Under the pieces are notes generated by a model. That model made no database searches and was not told the origin of the DNA. It was given only the letters and a program-made list of their open reading frames with translations. This document shows positions 1-6,618 of a stretch of 10,767 nucleotides of DNA, piece after piece. The position numbers were made by a program, and so were the translations under genes. The stretch is from NCBI GenBank assembly GCA_025453925.1, contig JALOPK010000085.1, positions 1-10,767 of the forward strand, read 5' to 3'. Source of the DNA: Candidatus Eiseniibacteriota bacterium. GTDB taxonomy: Bacteria > JAFGKV01. The number at the start of each line of letters is the position of its first letter. Positions within the stretch are counted from its first letter, which is position 1.

Positions 1-1
1 C

Positions 2-280
2 CCCGATCTTGATGAGTATCAGTCGGATCGTCCCACTCTGCGCCTTCGCCAGCTCCGTCCCCTTCAAGCCCAGCCGCCGGATCGCTTCGATCAGCATATA
101 GGCCAGGCCCGACAACAGCAGCCGAAACTCATTCGCCCACCACCGGTGGCGGCTCATCCGGTCCGCGAACAGATCCAGCCGCAGTTCTTTGATGCGATTC
201 TCCATGTCGCCCCGTGGACAGCCCTCCCTGTCGTACACCTCCTCCGACGTCCCCTCCAGGTTCGCCACCAGGAATCGGGG
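2..280 (-). pseudogene. IS1380-family transposase, C-terminal remnant
   Basis: Reading the minus strand from about 280 down to the left edge gives an unbroken frame with the typical C-terminal end of IS1380-family DDE transposases. In order it shows PRFLVANL, then YDREGCPRGDMENRIKEL, then LRLDLFADRMSRHRWWAN, then FRLLLSGLAYMLIEAIRRL, then LKGTELAKAQSGTIRLILIKIG. In this family the block containing RGDMENRIKE, LDLFADR and N-x-FRLLLS is the conserved end of the catalytic domain. The N-terminal two thirds of the protein is absent: at about 281 the homology stops and an IS481-type fragment begins on the other strand. The frame is still open at position 2, so the last residues may lie outside the window. 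The family assignment rests on motif recognition and is firm. That it is dead is inferred from the abrupt N-terminal truncation. Confidence 0.85.
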
Positions 281-304
281 GCGTATGGTTATGGGCGTAT
301 GGTT
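279..304. repeat. 12-bp direct repeat at the IS1380/IS481 junction
   Basis: The 12-mer GGGCGTATGGTT occurs at 279-290 and again at 293-304, separated by two bases (a 14-bp period). It lies exactly where IS1380 homology ends (about 280) and just before IS481 homology becomes recognisable (about 307). It could be slippage or a scar of the rearrangement that joined the two fragments. It has no recognisable function. Confidence 0.6.
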
Positions 305-306
305 GT

Positions 307-556
307 GTCGCGGAGCATGGGATCAGCGCGAAGACGGGATACAAGTGGAAGAGACGGTTTGAAGAGGAGGGGCGAGAGGGGCTGCGCGATCGGTCTCGGC
401 GGCCGCGGTATCATCCGGAGCAGCTGAGTGAGGGTGAGATCTGCGAGATGGTGCGGCTGAAGCTGGCGCACAAGAGGTGGGTCCGCGAAAGATCAGGGAT
501 GTGTATAGGAGGAGTCATGGGGGTTCGCCAAGCGAGAGCAGTCTCAATCGAGTGTT
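307..556 (+). pseudogene. IS481-family transposase, N-terminal remnant with frameshift
   Basis: The translation shows the helix-turn-helix start of IS481-type transposases: VAEHGISAKTGYKWKRRF, then EGLRDRSRRPRYHPEQ, then a helix ending LAHKRW. The expected continuation, GPRKIRDVYRRSHG, is present but in the -1 frame relative to the first part. The last base of the Trp codon at 478-480 is shared with the Gly codon at 480-482, consistent with loss of one G from a TGG-GGT sequence. The second frame continues to about PSESSLNRVLERV, where IS200-type sequence takes over. The DDE catalytic (rve) domain that should follow is missing. This is therefore a dead fragment of only the N-terminal DNA-binding region. 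The right boundary is approximate (545-566), because both families give helical sequence there. Confidence 0.8.
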
Positions 557-821
557 GGAGCGTGTTTTGCGGACATTGGCCCGGCAGAAGGAATGCGAGG
601 TGGAAGAAGGGCATTTGATGGTGGATCATGTACACATGTTGGTGTCGATACTACCGAAGTACTCGGTGGCACAAGTGATAGGGTACATGAAGGGGAAGAG
701 CGCGATCCATATCGCGCGGACGTACTTCGACCAGAAGAAGCACCACGTAGGGCAGCACTTCCGGGCACGAGGGTGTTGGGTATCGACGCTGGGTCGAGAT
801 GAGAAGGCGATACCGGAGTAC
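557..821 (+). pseudogene. tnpA: IS200/IS605-family TnpA (Y1 HUH transposase) remnant
   Basis: This fragment encodes the middle and end of a REP/IS200-type Y1 transposase. It begins LRTLARQKECEVEEGHLM and contains the metal-binding HUH motif as DHVHMLVSI (His codons around 629-637). The family signature GYMKGKSAIHIARTYF follows, then GQHFRARG, WVSTLGRDEKA and a final E-Y. In IS200 TnpA the tyrosine of the segment usually written Y-I-x-x-Q is the catalytic nucleophile. Here the Tyr codon at 819-821 is the last residue with homology, and the next codons belong to another gene. The N-terminal beta strands (the usual start Y-H-x-V-W) are missing. The piece shares a frame with the second part of the IS481 remnant, so an ORF reads through both, but this looks accidental. 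It is not expected to be active. Confidence 0.85.
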
Positions 822-826
822 AGTGA

Positions 827-1153
827 GGCGACCTCGTTGCCGCGTTGTCCAAGGATGAGGCGTCATGGCCGGACGCGGACCAAGCCTTCGCGCGGCTCGT
901 CAGCCCTGTGGTTTCCGACAGCGCAGTCTTCACCTTCGACCCGGTGCCATTCGACTCATCGTACGCAATCCAGGTCTTCCACGATCGAAATCAAGACGGC
1001 AAGATCGATTTCCGGAAGCTGCCGTTTCCCAAGCCCAAGGAAGGGGTCGGGATCTCCCACAACACCTGCAGGATGGGGCCGCCGGACTACCGGAAGGCGC
1101 GTGTCACCGTGACCGGGAAGACCATGACGCTGAGGATCGAGCTCAGGTACTAG
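827..1153 (+). pseudogene. DUF2141 family protein, N-terminally truncated
   Basis: The frame ending in TAG at 1151-1153 encodes a recognisable DUF2141 domain. It starts GDLVAALSKDEASWPDADQA; a beta-strand region follows with YAIQVFHDRNQDGKIDF, then PKEGVGISHNT, then MGPPDYRKARVTV and a final IELRY. DUF2141 proteins are usually secreted, about 130-150 residues long, and begin with a signal peptide followed by a G-x-L-x-V-A-L strand. Here the signal peptide and start codon are gone. A TGA stop lies in frame at 824-826, and the sequence before it is IS200 TnpA debris. A TTG at 845 could act as a start, but it would drop the first strand of the domain and leave the protein without an export signal. 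I therefore call it a pseudogene. Its end overlaps the end of the convergent methyltransferase gene by 11 bp. The family's function is unknown. Confidence 0.75.
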
Positions 1154-2003
1154 CCGTCCCCGCGGGAAGTCGGGATGCGTCGCGCCCGGCTTTGTCGCAT
1201 CCGAGCACCACCCTGAACGCCAACTCGGTGGGGAAGATGAACCGCTGGCAGCCCCAGCCCTGGCCCTCCGCCAGGCCGCGGAACCGGCTCTCGTAGATCC
1301 CCTCCATGCCCTTGTCCCTGCGCCCGCCGAGGCTGTGAAGGGGGAAGGAGACGACGAGAACCCGCGCATTCAGCGCATGGATAAGCCGCTCCCCCGCATT
1401 CCGGTCCACTTGGTCAACGCACGGCAGGAACTTGAGCAGCAGCGCGACGTCCACGGCTTCCTTCGGTGGACTGTGAAGAACGTCCCGAGCCTCGGCACGC
1501 CCTTTTCGGCCGATCTGTGCGAAGAAGACGCCGAGCATGGCGGCGAGATCTTCGTAGATGTCATAGGCGTGGTATGAGCAGTCCAGGGACACCGGCATCC
1601 ACGGCAGTGCCAGAGGATTCAAACCGCACCCGATATCGAGCACCGAGCGGATCGGGCCGATATCACCCAACAGCGTGTGGTAGAACTCCTCGAGGAACGG
1701 TAACCTCTCCCGGGTTGAGAGATGGCGCGACATTATGTTGCGATACGTGGCATGTGGGTCTGCAGCGCATGAGCCGCACAACTGCTCCCGCCATCGGCCA
1801 GTCTCAAGGCCGGCGGGCAGGTATGATCCCGCGATCTGGTGGAGTTTCCGTTTGGTCGCCTTGACGGCCTCCGCGGAGGTCCTTCGTCGGGCGAGCTCGA
1901 TCTGGCCGACGCTTCGTATCACATCAGGAGCCACCGATCGGTACTTACGGGCGGCCTGCACTTGCGCCACCAGCTCATCGAGCGCCGCCCCGGGTGGGTT
2001 CAT
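1143..2003 (-). CDS. 16S rRNA (guanine-1405-N7)-methyltransferase homologue (Rmt/ArmA/FmrO family)
   Basis: The 286-residue product matches the aminoglycoside-resistance 16S rRNA methyltransferases along its whole length. Residues 1-105 form the helical N-terminal 30S-docking part (AARKYRSVAPDVIR at 17-30, HLSTRERL at 94-101; RmtB has HASTKERL). The SAM-binding motif VLDIGCGLNPLALPW lies at 121-135, an acidic residue after strand 2 in YDIY at 147-150, RDVLHSPP at 173-180, LLLKFLPC at 188-195, and the hallmark VVSFPLHSLGGR plus KGM at 217-233. Known members methylate N7 of G1405 in helix 44 of 16S rRNA within the 30S subunit, blocking gentamicin- and kanamycin-type drugs. The start aligns with the RmtB start although no strong ribosome binding site is visible. 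It is the last gene of a cupin-TGT-methyltransferase unit, 21 bp after the TGT stop. The C-terminal tail after about residue 268 is slightly longer than in RmtB. Family membership is firm; the exact target and a role in resistance are inferred. Confidence 0.9.
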   Translation of the reverse strand: MNPPGAALDELVAQVQAARKYRSVAPDVIRSVGQIELARRRTSAEAVKATKRKLHQIAGSYLPAGLETGRWREQLCGSCAADPHATYRNIMSRHLSTRERLPFLEEFYHTLLGDIGPIRSVLDIGCGLNPLALPWMPVSLDCSYHAYDIYEDLAAMLGVFFAQIGRKGRAEARDVLHSPPKEAVDVALLLKFLPCVDQVDRNAGERLIHALNARVLVVSFPLHSLGGRRDKGMEGIYESRFRGLAEGQGWGCQRFIFPTELAFRVVLGCDKAGRDASRLPAGTAST

Positions 2004-2024
2004 TGAGGTCAGGCCATCCCGCGC

Positions 2025-3131
2025 TCAGGAGCCGGCCAGCTCACCCGTCCGCGCCAGCTCGGCCCGAAGCAGGGCCATGAGCTCCATCATGAAATGGAGA
2101 TTGTGGATGGTCGCCAGGCGCTGGTAGAGAGCATCTCCGATGCCGTGGAGGTGGTGTAGATACCCCAATGAGTGTGTTCGGCAACAGTGACAGCCACAGC
2201 CTTCGGACACAGGTTTCCGGGATTTGATGTGGACCGCGTCCTGGACATAGCGATAGGCGAACCAGTCACCCCGCAGCGGGCCTGCGGGGGGCGATACCCA
2301 GCTGTACAGCCTGCCTTGCCGGGCGTCTCGCGTGGGGAGGACGCTGTCGAGCAAGCTGTACCCAAGACGGACACAGGCTGCCACGTGCCGCGGGTGGCCG
2401 ATTCCCAGCGCATGCAGGGGAATGCTTGGCGGCACCAGCTCGCGCGTGCCCGACAGCACCTCTTCGAGGAGCCCTCCGGACGCGTCCAACGGCCAACCAC
2501 CGAAGCCGTATCCGTCGAACCCGATCTCGAGCAGTTCAAGGGTACATCGGCGGCGGAGCGCCATCGAGGATCCCCCCTGGATCACGGCAAGGAGGAGCGG
2601 CTTCCGCTCGTCGCGAGTGTGGTCGAGGGCTCGGTCGAATTCGATCCTGCAGCGGCGTGCCCAAGCCAGAGTCCGTTGCACGGACTGCTCCTGCCGGGAA
2701 GCAGGATCGTCGGGATGGGTGCAGTCGTCAAGGCAGATCACCACGTCGGCGCCATAGCTCGTCTGGAGCTGGATGCATTTCTCCGGCGTGAGCAGGAGCT
2801 TCCGCGAGGAGCCTTCGGGATGCACGACGAGCCCCCGGTCACCAATGCTTCCGTATCGGGCGTTCTCCCGCATCAGCGAGTAGGCCTGAAAACCGCCCGA
2901 GTCGGTGACCACCGGGCCGTTCCAACCCAGCATCCCGTGCACACCGCCCAAGGCCCGAACGGTGGTCGACCCGGGGCGCAGCATTAGATGGAAGACGTTG
3001 GTCTGCAGGGCCTGCACACCGCAGCCGCGAAGATCGTCGGCGTCCACCGAGCGCACCACGCCGTGGGTGGCATCGGGGAGGAACGCAGGCAGTTCCACGT
3101 TGCCGTGCGGAAGCAGGAGCCGTGAGGTCAT
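2025..3131 (-). CDS. Divergent tRNA-guanine transglycosylase (TGT) family protein
   Basis: The 368-residue product has the TGT fold from end to end. Landmarks are the N-terminal PHG-x(4)-PAFLPDATHG, NVFHLMLRPG at 45-54, DSGGFQ at 77-82 (catalytic Asp77), CLDDCT with Asp135 matching the base-binding Asp of bacterial TGT, AVIQGG at 182-187, LGIGHP at 242-247, and the nucleophile Asp262 in DSVLPTR. The zinc site is Cys312, Cys314, Cys317 and His343, with the same Cys-to-His spacing (31) as the Zymomonas enzyme. TGTs swap guanine for a 7-deazaguanine (preQ1 in bacteria) in tRNA. Two features are atypical: the loop normally written GLAVGE reads GYGFGG, losing the Glu that recognises preQ1, and about 12 extra residues separate the nucleophile from the zinc site. 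Its start has a good ribosome binding site overlapping the cupin stop. It may be a paralogue with another base or nucleic-acid substrate, so I withhold the symbol tgt. Confidence 0.88.
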   Translation of the reverse strand: MTSRLLLPHGNVELPAFLPDATHGVVRSVDADDLRGCGVQALQTNVFHLMLRPGSTTVRALGGVHGMLGWNGPVVTDSGGFQAYSLMRENARYGSIGDRGLVVHPEGSSRKLLLTPEKCIQLQTSYGADVVICLDDCTHPDDPASRQEQSVQRTLAWARRCRIEFDRALDHTRDERKPLLLAVIQGGSSMALRRRCTLELLEIGFDGYGFGGWPLDASGGLLEEVLSGTRELVPPSIPLHALGIGHPRHVAACVRLGYSLLDSVLPTRDARQGRLYSWVSPPAGPLRGDWFAYRYVQDAVHIKSRKPVSEGCGCHCCRTHSLGYLHHLHGIGDALYQRLATIHNLHFMMELMALLRAELARTGELAGS

Positions 3132-3137
3132 GCTGAG

Positions 3138-3143
3138 CTCCCT
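3138..3143 (-). promoter_or_regulatory. Ribosome binding site of the TGT gene, overlapping the cupin stop
   Basis: On the minus strand AGGGAG lies six bases before the ATG at 3131-3129. It overlaps the TAG stop of the cupin gene (3144-3142). Such an arrangement usually gives translational coupling, and it fixes the TGT start. Confidence 0.7.
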
Positions 3144-3660
3144 AAGAACGGCTGCTCTCTCGGGTGAAACGTGTGATGAGCTCGCGGTGCGCAGGGAACT
3201 GGTCTATCAGGGTGGCGCGATCCCCCAGCTCAAGGTCATTGAACTCGAATCCAGGCGCCACGGTACAACCGACCAGCGCAAAGGAGGTTGGATCGACGGG
3301 ACAGGCTGCGAGCCATGATCCGGCCCTGGCCACTGCCTGAGGAATCTGCCCGAGGTCCAGCGAGTTCCCCATGTGGTGGAGCGTCACCCCCCCCTCGTGG
3401 TCCAAGACAAACAATTCGAGGCCGTTGCCGGCGTAGAAGTGCCACACCTCGTCGGACTTGAGCCGGTGGAAGGCCGAGAAGTCTCCACCGGACAGGAGGA
3501 AGTAGATCGCCGTCGAAGCGCACCGAGGACCATCGTAGCGCATGGGAAGCGCCTGAGATGGTACAATCTCCGGGGCGCGATACGATTCCGCGAAGAGCCC
3601 ACCCTCAGGGTGCCGAACGAGCCTGAGCCGGTGGATCCAACGGCTCGCATCGGATCGCAT
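3142..3660 (-). CDS. Cupin_5 (DUF985) family protein
   Basis: The 172-residue protein is a full-length Cupin_5/DUF985 (COG3542) member. It shows HPEGG at 17-21, STAIYFLL at 49-56, the core FSAFHRLKSDEVWHFYAG at 61-78 and the C-terminal signature LVGCTVAPGFEF with ELGDR at 129-148. His65, Glu71 and His74 sit where a cupin would bind metal. The family is a small single-domain beta-barrel of uncertain role, sometimes annotated as sugar-epimerase-like; no signal peptide is visible, so it should be cytoplasmic. It is the first gene of a tight minus-strand unit with the TGT and methyltransferase genes downstream (10-bp gap to the first). The ATG at 3660 is the only good start near the family's usual N-terminus, but its ribosome binding site is poor (GAGAAG directly abuts the ATG). 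I found no convincing promoter in the 110 bases before it. Confidence 0.88.
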   Translation of the reverse strand: MRSDASRWIHRLRLVRHPEGGLFAESYRAPEIVPSQALPMRYDGPRCASTAIYFLLSGGDFSAFHRLKSDEVWHFYAGNGLELFVLDHEGGVTLHHMGNSLDLGQIPQAVARAGSWLAACPVDPTSFALVGCTVAPGFEFNDLELGDRATLIDQFPAHRELITRFTRESSRS

Positions 3661-3770
3661 CTTCTCAGTCAGGCGTCGCGCCGATTGTCACAAGGTCCGG
3701 CAGGCGGCGGAGCGCCCGCCCGAACGGCCACGCGACAATTCGAGTGATCATGCGGGGGCGAAACGGGATC

Positions 3771-6587
3771 TCATGGCTCACGGGTGGTCCAGTCAGCGCC
3801 GGGTTCTCCGTGTTGAGTGGTCTGGTCATACTCGCCTACGGTGTTACTGGGAGGTGACTCCGTCCCTCCGCTGAGCCAGGTCACCCGGAAGAAGTAGTCG
3901 ATATCCGGATTGGCGGCGGCTTCGCCCAAATCCGCGATGTAGCCGGTCTCCCAGAAGGGCACCGTTGCGATGAGCCTGACCGGCGACGGAGAGAAGTGGG
4001 GTTGCGGGGCGCGATACACCCGATACTCGGTCACCTGCCCAGTGGGAGATGACCAGGCGAGCGACAATGTGGAAGGCTCATCGAGGCGGCCAGACAGAGT
4101 CACCGGCGGCACCGCTGGCGCTCCGACCACCAACGGATGGGGGGCGAACACCGTATCAGGACGGTTGATTCCATCATCGAGCAGGGCGCGGATAAAGTAG
4201 TAGTCCTCCGGAAGCGACGAAACGTCCCAGGCAAGGTGATCCTCCGCGCTGTCCTCGTGGAGACCCTGCCCCACGATGATCGAGGATCCCAACCATGACC
4301 CGGCGCTTGCCACCAGGTCGATCGTCGCATCGTCATCGGGATCGTGGTCTTCCCACACTACCGTAAAGCTCGCGGAGTTCGGTACAGTGAGCCGTACCCA
4401 GTCCAACCCCACCACCACGCCGGCCAGTGCGACCGGATCGATTCTGAGGAGCGGGATAGATCCAGTCCATGTGGAAAACGCGGCCAAGTCGACGGAATGG
4501 ATCTGCCAACCCTCGGTCGCCGGGATGAAATCGGAATGGTTCCACTGCCCATCAACAAACCAGTAGACTATTGCCTGCAAGGGCCGGTCCGATGGGTCAT
4601 CCAGGAACATCCGGAACGAAATGGTCTGATAGGTTCCGGCATTGATCTCCACCGAGGGCTGCCACTGGACGAAAGGATCAGTAGAGCCGGTTACGCTGCG
4701 GAACACGCCGTTCTGCCACGTGGTCGAGTCGGGATGAAAGCCGCTCACCAGGTCGATGTCATCCGCCGAGGACATGTCCCACGGATCGCCCAACTGTCCT
4801 TCCGAGAAGTCCTCACCGATACCGGTGCTGTCGTCGCCCGATGGGTGAATGAAGGACAGCACAGGCCTCCGATTGAGAATCAGGACACCACGGGCCTGAT
4901 GGGTGGCCGCATTCATCCCATCGTCAACTCGGCACGAGACGTGATACTGCCCGCTGGCAAGATTGCTCATGTCCCACCACCACGTCCCCGGTCCCGGCGC
5001 CACATCGAGGATCGACGCGAACAGGACGGAATCCGTGCCGCCCGGCGTGGTCTTCCAGTACCAGTGAAGGTCAGGTCGGTCTTCGTCGTCCACGAGATCC
5101 CATGCAAGCGTGAATTCGTCGTCGGCCATGTCGTGAGTCATGAGCATCATGGCGTCTAGACCGAAACTACAGCCCGGATCCTCCGAAGGGTCCACGCGGA
5201 AGATGTCGGAGATCTCGCCGTCCCACACGTTGTCACCGGGTTCCATCACGAGATCCCTCAGGTCCGCGATTCGGTACTCATTCCACCCGGGCGCGAAGAT
5301 CGACCCATCATAGTCTGATGGGTGCATCACGAAATCATCCGTGGTGTCCCAATCCTGGGAGGGAGTATGCCGCCACAACAAACGCATTACCGTCCACTGG
5401 CCCACCCATTGGCGGATGAACGCGGAACCGTACCGCCGCGCGTTGATCGGGCGAAGAACGGCCCCATGTATCTGGGGGTCCGTTCCGATGCCGGTACCCC
5501 ACAAAACGCCGCCTGCGAAAGAGGGATCGGCGATGTTTTCGAGATCATTGACATCGGCCCAGGAGTCCATGTCCCAAGAGTTGCCTTGCAGCTCCAGCGC
5601 GAACTCTGCCTCTCCGAGCTCATCCGGTTCCCGCACGACCAGCAGGGGCGGGTCGTTGATCCGCAGTCGCCCGGGCGCGTACTCGCGAACCAGAGGGTTC
5701 TGCCCATCCGTCACGGTGACATAGACGAAGCCTCCAGGCGCGGGCAGGTGCGCAGTAGACCAGCGGACTGAGTCAATATGACCCGTGGCGGGCACGGGGC
5801 CGAAGATGCGCTGCCCGTCGAATCCCGTGCTATCCAGGTCGTGGTAGATCTGAACCACGGCGCCTAGGTCGTCCGAGGCAATCCAGGAAACCGTGGTGGC
5901 CGCGGCGCCATCACCCTCCCGGGACAGCCTGATCCAGTCAAATGCCATGGCGACGCCCGCCGCTGCCGCGGGATCGACCCGCAGCCCGTTGATCAGGTCG
6001 CTCGCTCCAGGCCCTTCGAGCCACTCCTGAGAGAGGCTGTCCATACGTACTCGATAGGTTTGCCACCCCTGAGACACTAGTATCGCGGGCGAGACATGCT
6101 GGGTCGCGCCCGGAGCGCTCGTTGCACCGCGGTACCAGTAGAAGTACAACACGGTTGCCGCCGAGGAGTACATCCGGAAGGACAGGAGGCGGTAGATCGA
6201 GGGATCGATGGGGTAGGTATGCCCCGTCCTGCCTAACGTCTGCGCACTCTCGTACCCGTTGTGAACAAGGTAGAAGAAGGGATCGCTGGTCTCGGCGACG
6301 GCGCTGAGCATTCCATCGGTCACCGACGGCGTCCCCATGTGGTAGTACAAGGTCGCATCGGTGAGCTGGTCGAAGTCCCACGAGTCTTCAAGGACATCGC
6401 GGGAGTACTCACCGGTCGACGGAATTCGGGGACTCAGAGACTCAGGCGACAGCACGGTGAGGGTGGGAGGTTCGTCAGAGCGGGCGGCGGCATCTCCGGA
6501 CCGAAGCCAGGTCAGGCAGCAAATCGTACACGCCACGAGCATGGGGACCCTGCTTCGCCTATCTCGTCGATTGTGGTGCGCTGCCAT
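3771..6587 (-). CDS. Secreted multidomain protein with three jelly-roll-like/Ig modules and Fn3, copy 1
   Basis: The product is 938 residues from the chosen start. Residues 1 to about 35 form a signal peptide with an Arg-rich n-region and likely cleavage after an A-A-A. Three related modules follow, each opening with a WD motif and closing with R-[VI]-D-P and a Leu-Asp or Phe-Asp strand: about 61-222 (EDSWDF to FDWIRLS), 328-484 (GNSWDMDSW to FRVDP and LDAMMLM) and 592-733 (GDPWDMSSADDIDL to LRIDP and LDWVRLT). Each is followed by an Ig-like domain of about 80 residues ending in a Y-x-x-x-x-x-x-D-G-x-N type strand. An Fn3 domain (TEYRVYRAP to YFFRVTW) occupies about 827-922. No catalytic motif, transmembrane anchor or known sorting domain is seen. 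A surface or extracellular binding role, possibly for carbohydrate, is inference from the fold pattern. ATG at 6587 is preferred over 6620 because AGAGGT precedes it by seven bases and a promoter -10 element covers the upstream ATG. Confidence 0.85.
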   Translation of the reverse strand: MAAHHNRRDRRSRVPMLVACTICCLTWLRSGDAAARSDEPPTLTVLSPESLSPRIPSTGEYSRDVLEDSWDFDQLTDATLYYHMGTPSVTDGMLSAVAETSDPFFYLVHNGYESAQTLGRTGHTYPIDPSIYRLLSFRMYSSAATVLYFYWYRGATSAPGATQHVSPAILVSQGWQTYRVRMDSLSQEWLEGPGASDLINGLRVDPAAAAGVAMAFDWIRLSREGDGAAATTVSWIASDDLGAVVQIYHDLDSTGFDGQRIFGPVPATGHIDSVRWSTAHLPAPGGFVYVTVTDGQNPLVREYAPGRLRINDPPLLVVREPDELGEAEFALELQGNSWDMDSWADVNDLENIADPSFAGGVLWGTGIGTDPQIHGAVLRPINARRYGSAFIRQWVGQWTVMRLLWRHTPSQDWDTTDDFVMHPSDYDGSIFAPGWNEYRIADLRDLVMEPGDNVWDGEISDIFRVDPSEDPGCSFGLDAMMLMTHDMADDEFTLAWDLVDDEDRPDLHWYWKTTPGGTDSVLFASILDVAPGPGTWWWDMSNLASGQYHVSCRVDDGMNAATHQARGVLILNRRPVLSFIHPSGDDSTGIGEDFSEGQLGDPWDMSSADDIDLVSGFHPDSTTWQNGVFRSVTGSTDPFVQWQPSVEINAGTYQTISFRMFLDDPSDRPLQAIVYWFVDGQWNHSDFIPATEGWQIHSVDLAAFSTWTGSIPLLRIDPVALAGVVVGLDWVRLTVPNSASFTVVWEDHDPDDDATIDLVASAGSWLGSSIIVGQGLHEDSAEDHLAWDVSSLPEDYYFIRALLDDGINRPDTVFAPHPLVVGAPAVPPVTLSGRLDEPSTLSLAWSSPTGQVTEYRVYRAPQPHFSPSPVRLIATVPFWETGYIADLGEAAANPDIDYFFRVTWLSGGTESPPSNTVGEYDQTTQHGEPGADWTTREP

Positions 6588-6594
6588 CGTGCCT

Positions 6595-6600
6595 ACCTCT
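6595..6600 (-). promoter_or_regulatory. Ribosome binding site of secreted-protein copy 1
   Basis: AGAGGT on the minus strand lies seven bases before the ATG at 6587-6585. It decides the start against the upstream in-frame ATG at 6620, which has no comparable site. Confidence 0.65.
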
Positions 6601-6618
6601 TCACCCTCGTGCGAAGGC

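Noticed and set aside
472-490. Programmed -1 frameshift in the IS481 transposase
   Set aside because: No slippery heptamer such as A-AAA-AAG is present, and the catalytic domain is missing anyway, so a simple one-base deletion in a dead fragment explains it.
2172-2987. Plus-strand open frame of 271 residues opposite the TGT gene
   Set aside because: It is the antisense shadow of a gene with strong conserved motifs; GC-rich coding DNA often leaves the opposite strand open.
2025-3131. Assignment of the TGT homologue as DpdA (DNA 7-deazaguanine insertion)
   Set aside because: No other dpd-type genes (helicase, nuclease or QueC-like partners) are in the window, and the zinc site and overall length are those of ordinary TGT.
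3684-3694. Inverted TTGT-n-ACAA motif upstream of the cupin gene as an operator
   Set aside because: Too short and single-copy, with no convincing promoter around it.
3706-3720. Short GC hairpin (GGCGG, 5-base loop, CCGCC) after secreted-protein copy 1
   Set aside because: The stem is only five base pairs in a very GC-rich stretch with no T-run; such pairs are expected by chance.
4344-5159. Plus-strand open frame of 271 residues opposite secreted-protein copy 1
   Set aside because: Antisense shadow; its composition reflects the repeated modules on the other strand, and no known motif appears.
6540-6570. Lipoprotein signal (LVAC) in secreted-protein copy 1
   Set aside because: The hydrophobic run before that Cys is too short, more hydrophobic residues follow it, and an A-A-A cleavage site lies further on; copy 2 has no equivalent Cys.
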